From Mytilus edulis (Eukaryota > Mollusca > Bivalvia > Mytilida > Mytilidae), in contig NC_092352.1 in NCBI RefSeq assembly GCF_963676685.1, positions 25,191,117-25,255,116 of the forward strand: a stretch of 64,000 nucleotides of DNA. Direction: 5' to 3'. A program made the translations under genes and the position numbers. Of the stretch, positions 45,530 through 57,208 are shown one piece after another. The notes under the pieces were generated by a model that was given only the letters and a program-made list of their open reading frames with translations, was not told the origin of the DNA and searched no databases. Each line of letters opens with the position of its first letter. The stretch's first letter is position 1.

Positions 45530-46830
45530 ATTTTCAACAACACATGAGTCGGAAGCTATCCAATTTAAATTGCATCTAGTTATTATTCATTATTTTTGAA
45601 ATAAATGCCAAACGTTTAATTAGGGAAACGGTTATAAAACTTCTAGTTACGGCATCAATGTAAAAATGCCCCTGCTAGCTTCACTGCAGATTCCAAATAC
45701 GCAATACTAAGAATTTGTTCTTAATTATTAATGTACAGTTGTTGTTTCAGGCAATCGCGACAGTAAAGCAAGGGCAGTCTAAATCTATAAAATTGCTTTT
45801 GAATGCTATATTTCAGTCATAACAGTACTTTCTTGCAGGCGGGATTATCAAAATCGAGACATGAAAGAACAATTAACATTTAATTGATATGTGTCATATA
45901 ACGATGGGAAATATTTAAGCGGACAAAGTAAATGCATAATGACATTTCCGACCTTATTAAGACACTTTCTTCGGAAATAATCTATCTTTTGAAGACATCT
46001 TCCCACATCAATGTAAATATGTCAAAGGCAGCCTCAGAAAAACATGAACAACACAGAATATGGGCTATGTTCCGTAATATAAGGAATATCTTTATTTACA
46101 AAAATTTATAAACCACAAGTAAAACAAAAACGAACCCTAAAACTTTACGACAAAAGGGATTAGTCCAGCTTCCCCATTATGTACCTTTAATTTATATGTT
46201 TAAAGATTCCAGCAGAGCCTAAATATAGCTTTGTGTACCCCAGTTGATGCTTGGGTTTCTTATCATGATGTCCTTGATAGAGGATTGCTACTAACATGGA
46301 AGATATATTGAACGCATGGTTCTAATTTATAAAGGTTGGGTAATATTTTCGAGAGTTGGTTGACCGTTATTGAATATCGGTGTCACAGATGACAACGGTT
46401 AATTCAGTCGTCGTTACAGTCTCTTTCCCCTATTATAATATCACCGAATGTGACTTATCACTGAATGTGTACTTAAAATTATCAACATGACGGGTGAAAA
46501 TATTACAGCGGGATCCGCTTATCCTTTTAGAGAACCTGTAATTATTTTTTGTATTATTCTAGTGTTCAGGTTTAAATGTATTGTTTTCGTCATCTTTAGT
46601 TTTTACGATGTTGTTGACTCTTCGACTTATGAGTTTTGTTGTCCCCTTGGTATCTTTTGTCGTATTTTTTAAGAAAGAAAAATGATGAATATACTATAAG
46701 TTACCACTGTACAGAAAACAAACTAAAGATGGAGCAAATCGGGTGAGTGAAATAAACGAAGGGTCAGCAGTTCCAACTTCACAAGTGTTACCCGACGTGT
46801 AACTCTTGATGGAATATATTGTCGATTGGC
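45530..46830. repeat. Segmental-duplication block upstream of gene 3, with decayed RT copy
   Basis: Same landmarks as 18510-20420: 'aacacatgagtcggaagct' (45539), 'ctttcttgcaggcgggatta' (45829), dead RT fragment (46130-46460, 'aaaactttacgacaaaaggg', 'tatcatgatgtccttgatag'), tail (46575-46670), and 'aaataaacgaagggtcagca' (46750). Confidence 0.7.
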
Positions 46831-46989
46831 ATTAGACAATTATTGCCGATAATTGACATCCTTGTAAGTATCATAATGAATCACAAATTGTGTAATATCC
46901 TCTCAACTAGGAGATATATATTCCGTATGCATGCTTGGCTAGTAGCTTGCTTCAGAGAAATGGAAAGTTCAGGGAATTTAAAAAAAGTA

Positions 46990-48320
46990 AAATAACAAAA
47001 ATAATGAACTCCAAGGGAAATTCAAAACGGAAAGTCCTTATAAATGGCAAAATCAAAAGCTCAAACCGGCACAGCTTACTAAATACTATTAATTTGTAGA
47101 TGTAAGTAAAAATTTAAAACAGACATAATGATATCTGTGGTATTTTTTATTTCAATTAGTTCAATGAAATAGTTCAATGGGATGTCATCATCAATTAATA
47201 ACAGTTCAATTTTCACAATGTATGATTTGTTTCTTCCTTCAAGATACATAAATAACTGCGATTATTTTTTTCTAACTGTAGATAAATCTAATATAAAGAA
47301 CACTAGTTTTCAAAGAAGGACGTAGACTGGGCTATTTATTAGTATTTTATGATACGCTTTGAATGCTGTGTTCTCTACAAATAATCCATTACGCAATTAG
47401 CACCAATTTTGTTTTGTTAAAAAGCTATTAGCAAAAATAACCTTTACTGCATCTGAAATTAGAAACAATATTCTTAACTGAAAGTTAAGAGAACGACATT
47501 ATAAATTACATTTCAATTCAGCTATAATCAATTTATAATTGTTTTTCTAAATTTATTATAAATCAAACATTATAACTATATTCAGTATAATTTCTATTCT
47601 CCTTTGCAGAAAAATCATCTTCAGGTTCAAAGGATATTCATATGAATTTTAAAAATATATATCTGGTATAATTGCTACCGAGAAAAAATGATAACAATTA
47701 CATTGCGCAAAAAAATATACACTACAGTAAGCTATAAAAGGCCATGGTTTGAAAAAATGAAACAACTAAAGAAATTAACAAAAATACCGAACTCTGAGAA
47801 AAAGAAAAACAATGCCATGATTTATGCTTCCACAAAACACCAATTAACATACTTAAAATATCAGCTTCACTCATCGGATCGCTACCAAACAAAACAAATT
47901 ACAAAAAGACATAGAAAAGACGCAAAGTATTGTTTTGCAAAATGCAGTTACTAAAGGCTAATCAAAGTCAAATTCTCCAAATAAATCCATGTTAACCTAG
48001 ACTAAAAATAATAATCAGAACACCTCACAAATATTTGGTAGAAAATTTAAAATTACTTAGTTAATGCTTGTTTCAAAATCTCGATACCAGAGCACAAAAC
48101 AAAAGAGATCAAAAGTCATGTAAAACAACTTTCGATTGTATAGGAAGTTTATGTAACAAGGAAAATAAATGTTGTGTTTTCAATGATCTAATTGTCAGCT
48201 TTATACCTACTACGGTTGCAAATCTGATAGTCTAATGTGAACTTAACAGATTTTGTACTTTTGGTCAATACTCTCAAACAGTTTAGCGGTTTGTCTTGTA
48301 AGAAGTTTTCATACGTTTAT
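46990..48320. other. Repeat fragment, then no gene seen
   Basis: 46990-47060 is the 'aatgaactccaagggaaatt' repeat fragment. From 47060 to 48320 there is AT-rich DNA without a supported gene. Confidence 0.5.
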
Positions 48321-48324
48321 ATTC

Positions 48325-48722
48325 ATTAATTTTACGGACGCCATCACGAGTTGGTTGACCGTTATGGAATAACCATTTCACAATGATATCGGATATGTTC
48401 CTTACGTCGTAACTTCAGTCCCCTTCCCTTTCATAAATGTGACCTACCGAATTAGACTATTTACCGGATTAGTTATCTCATAAGCAACACGACGGGTGCC
48501 ACATGTGGAGCAGGATCTGATTACCCTTCCGAAGCACCTGAGATCACCCCTAGTTTTTGGTGGGGTTCATGTTGTTTATTCTTTAGTTTTCTATTTTGTG
48601 TTATGTGTGCTGTTGTTTGTCTGTTTGTCCTTTTCATTTTTAGCCATGGCGTTGTCAGTTTCTTGTCGATTTATGAGTTTGACTGTCCCTCTTGTATCTT
48701 TCGTCCCTCTTTTATATACAAA
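48325..48722 (+). mobile_element. 5'-truncated retroelement family A
   Basis: Begins inside the last RT codons ('attttacggacgccatcacg', 'gagttggttgaccgttatgg') with a frameshift, then the full family A tail to 'tctttcgtccctcttttat'. Dead on arrival. Confidence 0.85.
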
Positions 48723-49364
48723 TAAAACTAGACACAGACCGTCAAGACCACTTGAATATCACCCCCTTCTTTTTGCAGGTTTTAATTTCTCTGACAACTT
48801 TTTTTTCATTCTGCACAGCAACAATGTTATCTATTGAATAAAGCAAAATATTGATATTGTTTTCATTGATCTCAGTCTTGTTTACTTTATTTATGTATAC
48901 TAAGGACTAGTCTACATAATAGTATGTCAAACGTGTCCGTCGGATGGGAACGTTTAGTCCAATGTTCTGTGTTCAGGAAGTACAACACTCTTTGCAAGTT
49001 AAAGATCCTTCTCAACAAGCTCTTTTTGGTAGGTCCATATCAAGTGACTGGTTGTTTAATTTATTGTATACTGTTTTGCTTTCATGAACTATTTTTGTCT
49101 AAAATCTGTTAGTATTCATACTTGGGTGACTTCTGCCTTTTTCAATTAATGTTGTATAGTGTGTCATTGTGTGTTGTATTGTTACACTGTCTCGTGTTAG
49201 GGTTAAAGTTGTCGACAGACAAAATTTTCAAATCCGCTGCATGTGTTTACACCTGTTCAAAGTCTTGTACCTGATGTTCAGTGGTTTTTCGTTTGTTAAT
49301 GCGGTTCATACGTGTTTCTCGTTTCTCGTTTTATATAGATTAGACCGTTGTCCTACTTTACACT

Positions 49365-49520
49365 AGTCATTTTGGGGCCCTTTATACCTTGCTGTTCGGT
49401 GTGAGCCAAGGCTCCGTGTTGAAGGCCGTACTTTGGCCTATAATGGTTTACTTTTACAAGTTGTGGCTTGGATGGAGAGTTGTCTCGTTGGCACTCATAC
49501 CACATCTTCTTATATCTACT
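49365..49520 (+). repeat. Dispersed repeat abutting gene 4 exon C
   Basis: Shared with 62790-62945 ('gtgagccaaggctccgtgtt', 'gaaggccgtactttggccta', 'gagttgtctcgttggcactc', 'ataccacatcttctta'). It ends only a few bases from the GTGAGT donor of exon C. Confidence 0.75.
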
Positions 49521-49523
49521 CAC

Positions 49524-49585
49524 CATGACAGAGCTAGTGCCAATCCTACTGCTCCTCCTATGGGAATTCCCAGTATTATTAATAT
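49524..49585 (-). CDS. Gene 4, exon C: C-terminal membrane helix
   Basis: CTAAAG acceptor, 62 nt, GTGAGT donor. Phase 0 gives ILIILGIPIGGAVGLALALS plus TG, an excellent single membrane span and the clearest GIPIG core. The next exon is not identified; an A as its first base would make TGA, in line with the junction stop in genes 3 and 5. Confidence 0.55.
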
Positions 49586-49776
49586 CTTTAGATAATTTAA
49601 GGAATTATAAATTGTCAAAATCAATCCTAAATGGTTCAAAGTTTTAAATTCTGTGCTCAATTAAGTAACTATTTTTGCTTTTTAGGACACCTCTAGAAAT
49701 TTCAACTGTTTCTAAAGTAACATTTAAATAGCAAGATATTTCACGGTGTGTGTTTTATATTCATTTTAAGACTTTT

Positions 49777-49839
49777 TTATATTAAGGATACCACACATCC
49801 CATCATTAAAACTCTACAGAGAGGTCCAATTATACTGTC
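49777..49839 (-). CDS. Gene 4, exon A: short alternative tail
   Basis: ATTAACAG acceptor, phase-0 DSIIGPLCRVLMMGCVVSLI then TAA at 49777-49779. It aligns with exon A of the other genes by CR, the hydrophobic run and VVS. It joins in frame to the main exon ending at 50333. Confidence 0.45.
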   Translation of the reverse strand, partial: DSIIGPLCRVLMMGCVVSLI

Positions 49840-50332
49840 CTGTTAATGAAAATAAAGATTACTTAGTGAATATCTAATTAGAAAAATAGAAATTATTCGG
49901 GGAAAAAAACAAAAAAAGCAATGACACGTTTTATATTATAAAATGTTCTTTTAATATATACACAATCACAATAATATATCACTCGACATTTCTTACAATG
50001 ATAATCGGGCACTGGCTATTTTTAATTATATTTACCAACAGGTACTGAATATAATCTAAGAAAAGCCACAGTAAACAATATGATAAAAAATTACTTTTTA
50101 TTGGAATTATATACGGTTCTTTTTGGAATCACTCGAGATTTAAATTAAAAAAAAAGTAGAAACAAATTGAAAGATTTATCACATCCTATGTCTCCGGCCT
50201 TTTCCTTATAAAGATACAGACAAGAGAAGCCGGAATGTTTCAGTACTCTATATATCAGCAGGATATTCAAAAACTTCATCATGAATAATGAATTTAAGAA
50301 CGTAATTATCTTAATATATGTTGTATACTTAC

Positions 50333-50911
50333 TTGCTTTACTGGGATAGGTGATGGTATTGTCCGTTTTACTTCATCTATTGCTGTTGATTCTAAACCAA
50401 GAACTAATAAACTATTTGTAACCGTATTCCAATTTCTTAGATACTCGTCTTTTTTTACTCTTGTATTTTCTAATTCGTGGAAATATTCACTGAATTTTTC
50501 GAGTTCTTTTAAAGCGGGAAATTTTTTAAATTCTATAATATTGAATTCGCGTATTAAAAACGTTAAGATTTCGACGTCGAATTTTGGCATTCGACGACTC
50601 TTTGTTAACACATGACAAATACAACCATCTTTAATACACTTTTTTGTCCTGACTTCCATAAAGATACGACCCCACGCACGTTCACTTAGTGTCTGTGTCT
50701 CATTTAAAACACATTTGTATTTGTTCTGGAAGCAGCAATAAGCATCATGGCGGAAACAATGCATTATCCTATGTTTGTTTCTGTCCAAAAATGTAAACAG
50801 CGTCAGGTATTGTGATTGTAAGTAATTATTGAGTAATCTTTTACAAAATGGTAAAACAACTCTCTCTAACAGAAGCCGAAGTCGCTCGTAGTACTCAGTA
50901 TCTGTAAGCAT
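50333..50911 (-). CDS. Gene 4, main exon: HEPN-like domain, divergent paralogue
   Basis: 193 codons, open throughout. ATG 50911 follows a CTTCATACAG acceptor nine bases upstream; a GTAAGT donor follows ...SPIPVKQ in phase 0. It shares the order YERLRLLLERVVLPFCKRLL, FLDRNKHRIMHCFRH, CC, C, W, C-x4-C-x-C and a terminal W-x6-LLVLGL with genes 1 and 2 but is clearly diverged, and lies outside the recent duplicates. In the HEPN motif position it reads FSEYFH: the His is kept, the Arg is not. No lesion seen. Same inferred role as its relatives: a cytosol-facing domain on a membrane tail. Confidence 0.7.
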
Positions 50912-51452
50912 TCTTTGTCACTGTATGAAGATAAAAGAGATTTTAAATTTGTTAGAATTTTTATCTATTAAGATAAAATCTTCGTTGGTGATCAAGGTAA
51001 CCAATGTAATTCTCAACATTCAAAAATAGGCAGCACATTCCTGGAAACTTTCAGTACATTATCAGATCGAACTTATCGGCGTTGAATGCCTTGAAAAAAT
51101 CGGTTGAAAGTTTAGAAGAGTCAAAATTAATCAGTTAGAGAATATTGAATATAACATTTTATGAAAAGTTTCCCCCATTAGCTACTGTACATAGTTAAAT
51201 AAAACTTATAAATAAATACTTTTTCATATTCGGCCCGCATACTGTAGTAGTATGTTTTACAGTATGTCCTTTCAAATTATATTAGATGCCCAAGGTGTCG
51301 TATTTGTAATTTATAGACCAACTGGATTCATCCTTTTAAACAATTCTTGGGTGTATTTCCTTGACTTTAAACTTTTTCTACACTGATACAAAAACAAAAA
51401 GTGTCTTTAATAAAAAGAAAGAAAAATGATTAACTTTAAAATTGAAACTTAC

Positions 51453-51490
51453 CGTAAAGTGTGTGTGTTATAAATTTAGCGTGACCTCGA
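51453..51490 (-). promoter_or_regulatory. Gene 4 candidate promoter/donor block
   Basis: Minus strand: AGGTCA (51483-51488), AAATTTATAA (51469-51478), then ACG/GTAAGT at 51453. It resembles the blocks of genes 1-3, but the TATA-like box is only about 20 bases from the donor, too close for a standard start, and no palindrome was found. Role uncertain. Confidence 0.25.
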
Positions 51491-51879
51491 CAATCATGTC
51501 ACATTTATTTCAATTGGTTTGAAATAAATATCTCTTGTGCTTTGCGAAACAGAACGTTTAACATTCATTGTTGTTAAAAACATTACTTAATATTCGTACA
51601 TATACATTGTAGATTGAATCAGACTTACTAATACAGTAACTATTTTTTAGACGAATTTTATTTCTTTATCAAAAATTGCAATGCCGGTTATTCCTTATAA
51701 TGTTTTAATTAATTCTTAACAATCTCTGAAGCCAAATACGTAAAAAAAAGAAAAATCCTTGTGCAGCTATATAATCAAAAGTAACCTTACAATATAGTCA
51801 AATTCATCCATGGTCAACTTTGACAAAGGCAGTTTGGTGTAATTTTAGCTTCTTCAAAATTTATCAAATAACATTAAGA

Positions 51880-51930
51880 AATGGATTTAGGGAGTGTGTC
51901 AAAGAGACAACAACCCGACCAAAGAGCAGA
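51880..51930 (-). mobile_element. Stub of retroelement family B tail
   Basis: 'gtgtgtcaaagagacaacaa' then 'cccgaccaaagagcag', about 50 bp. Confidence 0.6.
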
Positions 51931-52044
51931 AAAGCAAAATTTAGGCAAAGTTTTTTAATAATAATTTCAGTATCGAATCACTGAATACTAAAATGATGAT
52001 ACCCTAGTGGCTTAACAGTCCACCTATAGTGGAATCGACCAATA

Positions 52045-52945
52045 TAAGAAAATGAATATTATACTTGCCGACTTGTTTCTTTATTATTATGAGGCTGACT
52101 TCATGCAGGAACTTCTTAGGAAGAAAGATAAGAAGTTAGCAATATCCTTTAACTCTACTTTCCGCTATATAGATGACGTTCTTTCACTAAACAATTCAAA
52201 ATTTGGTGACTATGTGGAACGCATCTATCCCATCGAATTGGAGATAAAGGATACTACAGATACAGTTAAGTCGGCTTCATATCTTGACTTACATCTAGAA
52301 ATTGACAATGAGGGTCGGTTGAAAACAAAACTTTACGACAAAAGAGATGATTTCAGTTTTCCAATTGTGAACTTTCCATTTCTAAGTAGCAACATTCCAG
52401 CAGCACCTGCATACGGGGTATATATCTCCCAGTTGATACGATATTCCCGTGCGTGCATTTCCTATCATGATTTTCTTGATAGAGGGTTACTGCTCACCAG
52501 GAAGCTATTAAACCAAGAGTTCCAAATGGTGAAGTTGAAATCATCCCTTCGTAAATTTTACGGACGCCATCACGAGTTGGTTGAACGTTATGGAATAACC
52601 GTTTCACAAATGATATCGGATATGTTCCTTACGTCGTAACTACAGTCCCCTCCCATTTCATGAATGTGACCTACCGAATTAGACTATTTACCGGATTTGT
52701 AATCACATAAGCAACACGACGGGTGCCACATGTGGAGCAGGATCTGCTTACCCTTCCGGAGCACCTGAGATCACCCCTAGTTTTTGGTGGGGTTCGTGTT
52801 GTTTATTCTTTAGTTTTCTATGTTGTGTCATGTGTACTATTGTTTTTCTGTTTGTCTTTTTCATTTTTAGCCATGGCGTTGTCAGTTTGTTTTAGATTTA
52901 TGAGTTTGACTGTCCCTTTGGTATCTTTCGTCCCTCTTTTATACA
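52045..52945 (+). mobile_element. Best retroelement family A copy: RT C-terminal half plus 3' tail
   Basis: An open frame (52052-52639, 195 codons) starts within RT motif 4/5 (ILADLFLYYYEADFMQELLR), contains the catalytic RYIDDVLSLNN (about residues 42-52; Asp-Asp pair) and runs to a natural stop; a ~300-bp tail ending in 'tatctttcgtccctctttta' follows. The N-terminal RT half is missing, so this is a 5'-truncated insertion that kept its frame and is therefore probably young. The family looks Penelope-like by its motif spacing; no GIY-YIG domain is present in this copy. Confidence 0.8.
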
Positions 52946-52949
52946 AATT

Positions 52950-54105
52950 TGGTGAGTTTAATTTGCAATTCTAGCAAAATGAAAAAGAAACTTAAATACA
53001 ATTTTTTTCTGTAACTACTTTAAATATTGAAGTTTCTGTGAATATGATATATGAATGTCAATTTTTATTTTCGGAAAACCTTGAAGACGTATGATTTATA
53101 ACGCTTTAACTGAGATAACCAATTGCAAAGTTCACAGCTCATATTCAATTGTGTGGCAAACCTCTCTCATGCTGTACTAAATGCAGCGTTATTTTAAAAG
53201 ATTGTGTTTTTCGCTCTTTAGTTCTGCATCTCATGACTATGCAGGTAAAGACTCGCACTTGATGGTTGAGTTTGATTTAATCTGGGTTTTCTTTTTCTGT
53301 TTGTCTTTTTTCGGAAAACAACCTTATTAGTCTATGACTTTTTCTCATAAAAAAATATTCTTACTAGGAAAAAGGATACGCGTTATTCTAGCGTATTTTG
53401 CCATTGATTTTGATTTTTTCTTTGTTTCAGATCGTTGGTCTCTCTCGAATTTCCTTACAAATTATCATATAGGTTCATCATACGTGCTGATTGGGGGTAA
53501 GATGGCATTTTTATTGCTGGGTTATTTCATTGACGTAAAATTAACAAAGAGCTATATCTACTTCATACTTTTGGGTAATTTTACTTTTGTGCTTACTTTA
53601 CTTTTACAGAACTTTGTTACGACGTTATGAGATAATATCATTTTTGGGGATAAAAGCTCTTGACCTTGCGTTTTTGTATGTTGTACTAAACCAACTTTAA
53701 ATAAAATGTTGTATTTTCTCTTTTAATGATCAAGAGAAATCCTGTTATGCAATCTTTTTTTCAAATAATGATTTACAGGTATATCGATTACTCCTGAACA
53801 TGTTCCTTCAACAAGCATTGCACAAGTAGATGCTTAAAGTGGGCCACTTTGTTTATATTGAACAGCCGATCAATTAATTCAAAAATGTGATGTTATGATT
53901 CTGAAGTTAAATGTAGCCCCTTCAAATTTTAGAACATTAATTAATTTGTTTTCTCACCATCTTCTAAAGGTACGTGTTCTTTTATTTGTTGGTACATTTT
54001 TGTATTCTGTCTTAAATTTTTGTCTATATGCCTTTTTGTGATTCTTTGTTACATATTTGTTTGTTTTATGGTGAATAAGATTATAACAAAATGTTTTATT
54101 TAAAA
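52950..54105. other. No gene supported
   Basis: A 98-codon hydrophobic frame at 53334-53630 (plus strand) has no homologue or splice context that I can see and is likely chance in T-rich DNA. Confidence 0.5.
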
Positions 54106-54109
54106 TGCG

Positions 54110-54845
54110 TGATAAATTATAATCCTGTTACTTTTGATAACTATTTACACCACTGGGTCGATAACACTGCTGGTGGACGTTTCGTCCCCGACGGTATCAC
54201 CAGCCCAGTAGTTAACACTTCGGTGTTGACATGAATATCAATTATATGGTAATTTTTATAATTTCCCTTTACAAAACTTTTAATTTTTCGAAAAACTAAG
54301 GATGTTCTTATCCCAGGAACAGATTACCTTAGACGTATTTGGCACAACTTTTTGGAATTTTGGTTCCTCAATGCTCTTCAACTTTGTACTTGTTTGGCTT
54401 TAAACTACTTTGATCTGAGCGTCACTGATGAGTCTTATGTAGACGAAACGCGCGTCTGGCGTATTAGATTATAATCCTGGTACCTTTGATAACTATTAAA
54501 CCACTGGGTCGATAACACTGCTGGTGGAAGTTTCGTCTCCGAGGGTATCACCAGCCCAGTAGTCAGCACTTCGGTTTTGACATGAATATCAATTATATGG
54601 TCATTTATATAAATTTCCCGTTTCAAAACTTTGAATTTTTCGAAAAACTAAGGATGTCCTTATTCCAGGAATAGATTTCCTTAGACGTATTTGGTACAAC
54701 CTTTTGGAATTTTGGTTCCTCAATGCTCTTCAACTTTGTACTTGTTTGACTTTTAACTATTTTGATCTGAGCGTCACTGATGAGGGTTATGTAGACGAAA
54801 CGCGCGTCTGGCGTATTAAATTATAATCCTGGTACCTTTGATAAC
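54110..54845 (+). repeat. Two-and-a-bit tandem copies of a ~345-bp dispersed repeat
   Basis: Units begin near 54117, 54466 and 54824 with 'ttataatcctggtacctttg' and contain 'actgctggtggacgtttcgt', 'tatcaccagcccagtag', 'ctcaatgctcttcaactttg' and 'cgaaacgcgcgtctggcgta'. GCTGGTG...CACCAGC arms around the 'gtttcgtc' stretch could form a hairpin. This is the fullest version of the family seen in pieces at 485, 968, 27000, 29180, 29595 and 39465. Confidence 0.85.
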
Positions 54846-54924
54846 TAAATATAGCCCTTTTTGGGGACATTTTTACCTATTATTTCTGGTTGTTGTGTTC
54901 AGACATCGTTGTCAATATAATGGA

Positions 54925-55160
54925 ATTTGATGCGACTGTCATACAAGTGAGAGCTTTAGCTAGCTATAAAACCAGGTTTAATCCACCGTTTTCTACATTA
55001 GAAAAGGCCTGTACCAAGTCAAGAATATGACATTTTTTTTCTATTGGTTTGACCTTTTGGTTTTGCCATTTGTTTAGGGACTTTTCTTTTTGAATTTTCC
55101 TCGGAGTTCAGTATTTATGTGAATGTTATTCTCTTTTCATACTGTTATGATAATTTTTTT
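54925..55160 (+). repeat. Dispersed repeats
   Basis: 54930-55025 matches 8712-8805 ('tttgatgcgactgtcata'); 55060-55130 matches 30370-30445 ('gaattttcctcggagttcag'). Confidence 0.65.
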
Positions 55161-55349
55161 TTCGTTTCTATATATGTTGACGTTTGTTTTTGCTGTAGTT
55201 CAGTCTTTCTGGTGATCCGTTGTTTTGTTCTTATAGTTGATGTGGTTCCCTCGTTGTTTGTTTTTTTTTCTTTTTTGTATGTGACCCGGATTTGTTAAAT
55301 CGCCTAATCGATTTATGTATATTGAACCGCGGTATACTACTGTTGCTTT

Positions 55350-55567
55350 AATTTAATAGTACAATGTATTTATAAAATAAATTCTGAATTCGACATAAAA
55401 CTGCATTTTCCACATTGTATTGTTTTAAACTGTATATGCCACTAATAAAAGCAAGAAAGATTTTTTTTATAATACTTCCATCATCCAAATGGCAATCAGT
55501 CGTGTTCTCATGAAGAAAAGATAAACAAATCCACTGTTTCTTTTTTTTTTCGATGTTGATCATAGTC
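55350..55567 (-). other. Gene 5, 3' UTR exon
   Basis: A TATTTAAG acceptor, then GACTATG. Its first two bases complete TGA with the final T of exon C (56108). It is related by nucleotide sequence to 36330-36500 ('gaaacagtggatttg') and 9211-9497. Confidence 0.45.
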
Positions 55568-56107
55568 CTTAAATAGAAAATCAAAAATAAAATATTAGAT
55601 ACGTTGTTAACCATGAAAAATAAATCAAGAAAGGATGGAAACATAATATTTTTACTTATAAATTTTAGTACACTACGCATAAAAAAAATAATGAATCTTC
55701 ATAAAAAGGGGCTAATTACAAATAGTGTACTTATTGGAACTATGTTTTCCTCAATATGATAATGTAGGCAAATATGACAATCTTGTTTTCTAAACGTTTC
55801 AGATTGCCAAATGATATCATTCATATCAATAAGATTTAAGCCTTTTACGATTTTTATTTTAAAACCTCCAAATAATGCAATTCCAGAAGTGTATCTAACC
55901 AAATGACGACCTTAACTGAGGGAAATAACCCTTTTTAGTATAAAATGCAACATTTATAGTGAGCATAATTCTGAAATTAAAGTTTTGAAGTTTCCAACAC
56001 AAAACGAAAAAAAATGTTCAACTGCTGTACAAAAATAATACATTAACGTGTATATCAATTAGATTTCATTCCCATATCGTGACATTCAACATTGTATGTT
56101 TACTTAC

Positions 56108-56162
56108 ATGTTAGAGCGACAGCCAGTCCAATACCTAGTGGGACTCCAATAATAACTAATGT
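56108..56162 (-). CDS. Gene 5, exon C: C-terminal membrane helix
   Basis: TACAG acceptor, 55 nt, GTAAGTA donor. Phase 0 gives TLVIIGVPLGIGLAVALT plus one T, a good single membrane span with a GVPLG core. With the exon at 55567 the next codon is TGA, so the helix forms the very end of the protein. Confidence 0.55.
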
Positions 56163-56169
56163 CTGTAAG

Positions 56170-57205
56170 TATTAAAGTTAAGGATAATGTGACATCAGTT
56201 CTTTTTACATTGTATACATTTTATTCCATAAAACTATATATTTGTTTTGCTGCACTGTAATGCTGATGTTATGGTTTATTAAAATAATGATTATTGTCAA
56301 TCAGACAACTATATTCTTCAAAAGATCAGAAGTCAAAGGATCTTCAACAACTATAAGATTTGAAACAGCCTTCAAAAATTATTAAAGGCATACTGTATAG
56401 TAAGTTATACATACATTGTTATAAACTTTCTCTGAAGATATTATAACTGTTTTTCAATAAATCTAAAAAGAAGAAAATGGTACTATCGCCAACTTATCTG
56501 AGATGGAGAAACATTCAAATGTCACTGTTTTTTCTTCAACGATAAGGCAAGAACTATAATGCTACAAGCTATGAATGGACCATCGAATACAAAATTAGAC
56601 CGTTAAAAAAATATAATAGCCTTATTTGGGTCAATCTAATCAAACAAACAAAAAGTATACCATGGAGATAACAACCACTGAATAGACTCTTCAATTGAAA
56701 GTCAAATAAAATAGCATAAAACTATGAGATGCAAACAGCTCCTCCTACTTTAAGGGTTCTTCAGAGAAAATGGTTAATTGATGTGTGTCATGACCTAAAT
56801 TGACACGTGTCTCAATCGGAAATAATATTGATTGTGATTCTTTACATTTGGAAAATCATACAAATTCTATAATTAAGAAAACTGAAGAGGGTGAAAGAAT
56901 AGATGAGTAGGATGTCCGGAGACTGTATAAATTCATTTTTTTTTTCAATTTTGGAGAAATCTTTCTTCAACTTGACTTTCAAAATCTGTCCATGTAATAT
57001 ATTGATCATTTAGAGTTATTTTAAGCTTTTAGATGTCCTCTGAGTGTGACAATCTAAACAAAGTAATCACTATATTTGATAATTAAATCGTCTGCTGAAG
57101 GTTAAACACTTGACCTTTATAACTATTTATATTTATTTTATGGGTCTTCTGCATATTTAACTTAATTGCTATTGTATGCTTTAAGAAATAAACCAGGTCT
57201 TATGC
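56170..57205. other. Intron of gene 5
   Basis: Alignable in places to the gene 2 and 3 introns (for example 'gtcaaaggatcttcaacaac' near 56332, 'tgaatggaccatcgaatac' near 56572). An exon B is not recognisable. A minus-strand AATAAA at about 57131-57137 could serve exon A as its poly(A) signal. Confidence 0.4.
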
Positions 57206-57208
57206 CTT

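Noticed and set aside
53334-53630. 98-codon hydrophobic plus-strand frame
   Set aside because: No splice sites, no relatives in the window and composition like surrounding T-rich DNA.
57100-57145. TGACCT plus TATTTATA near 57115 as a promoter for gene 5
   Set aside because: The order is reversed relative to the promoter blocks of genes 1-3 on the coding strand and it lies downstream of the main exon.
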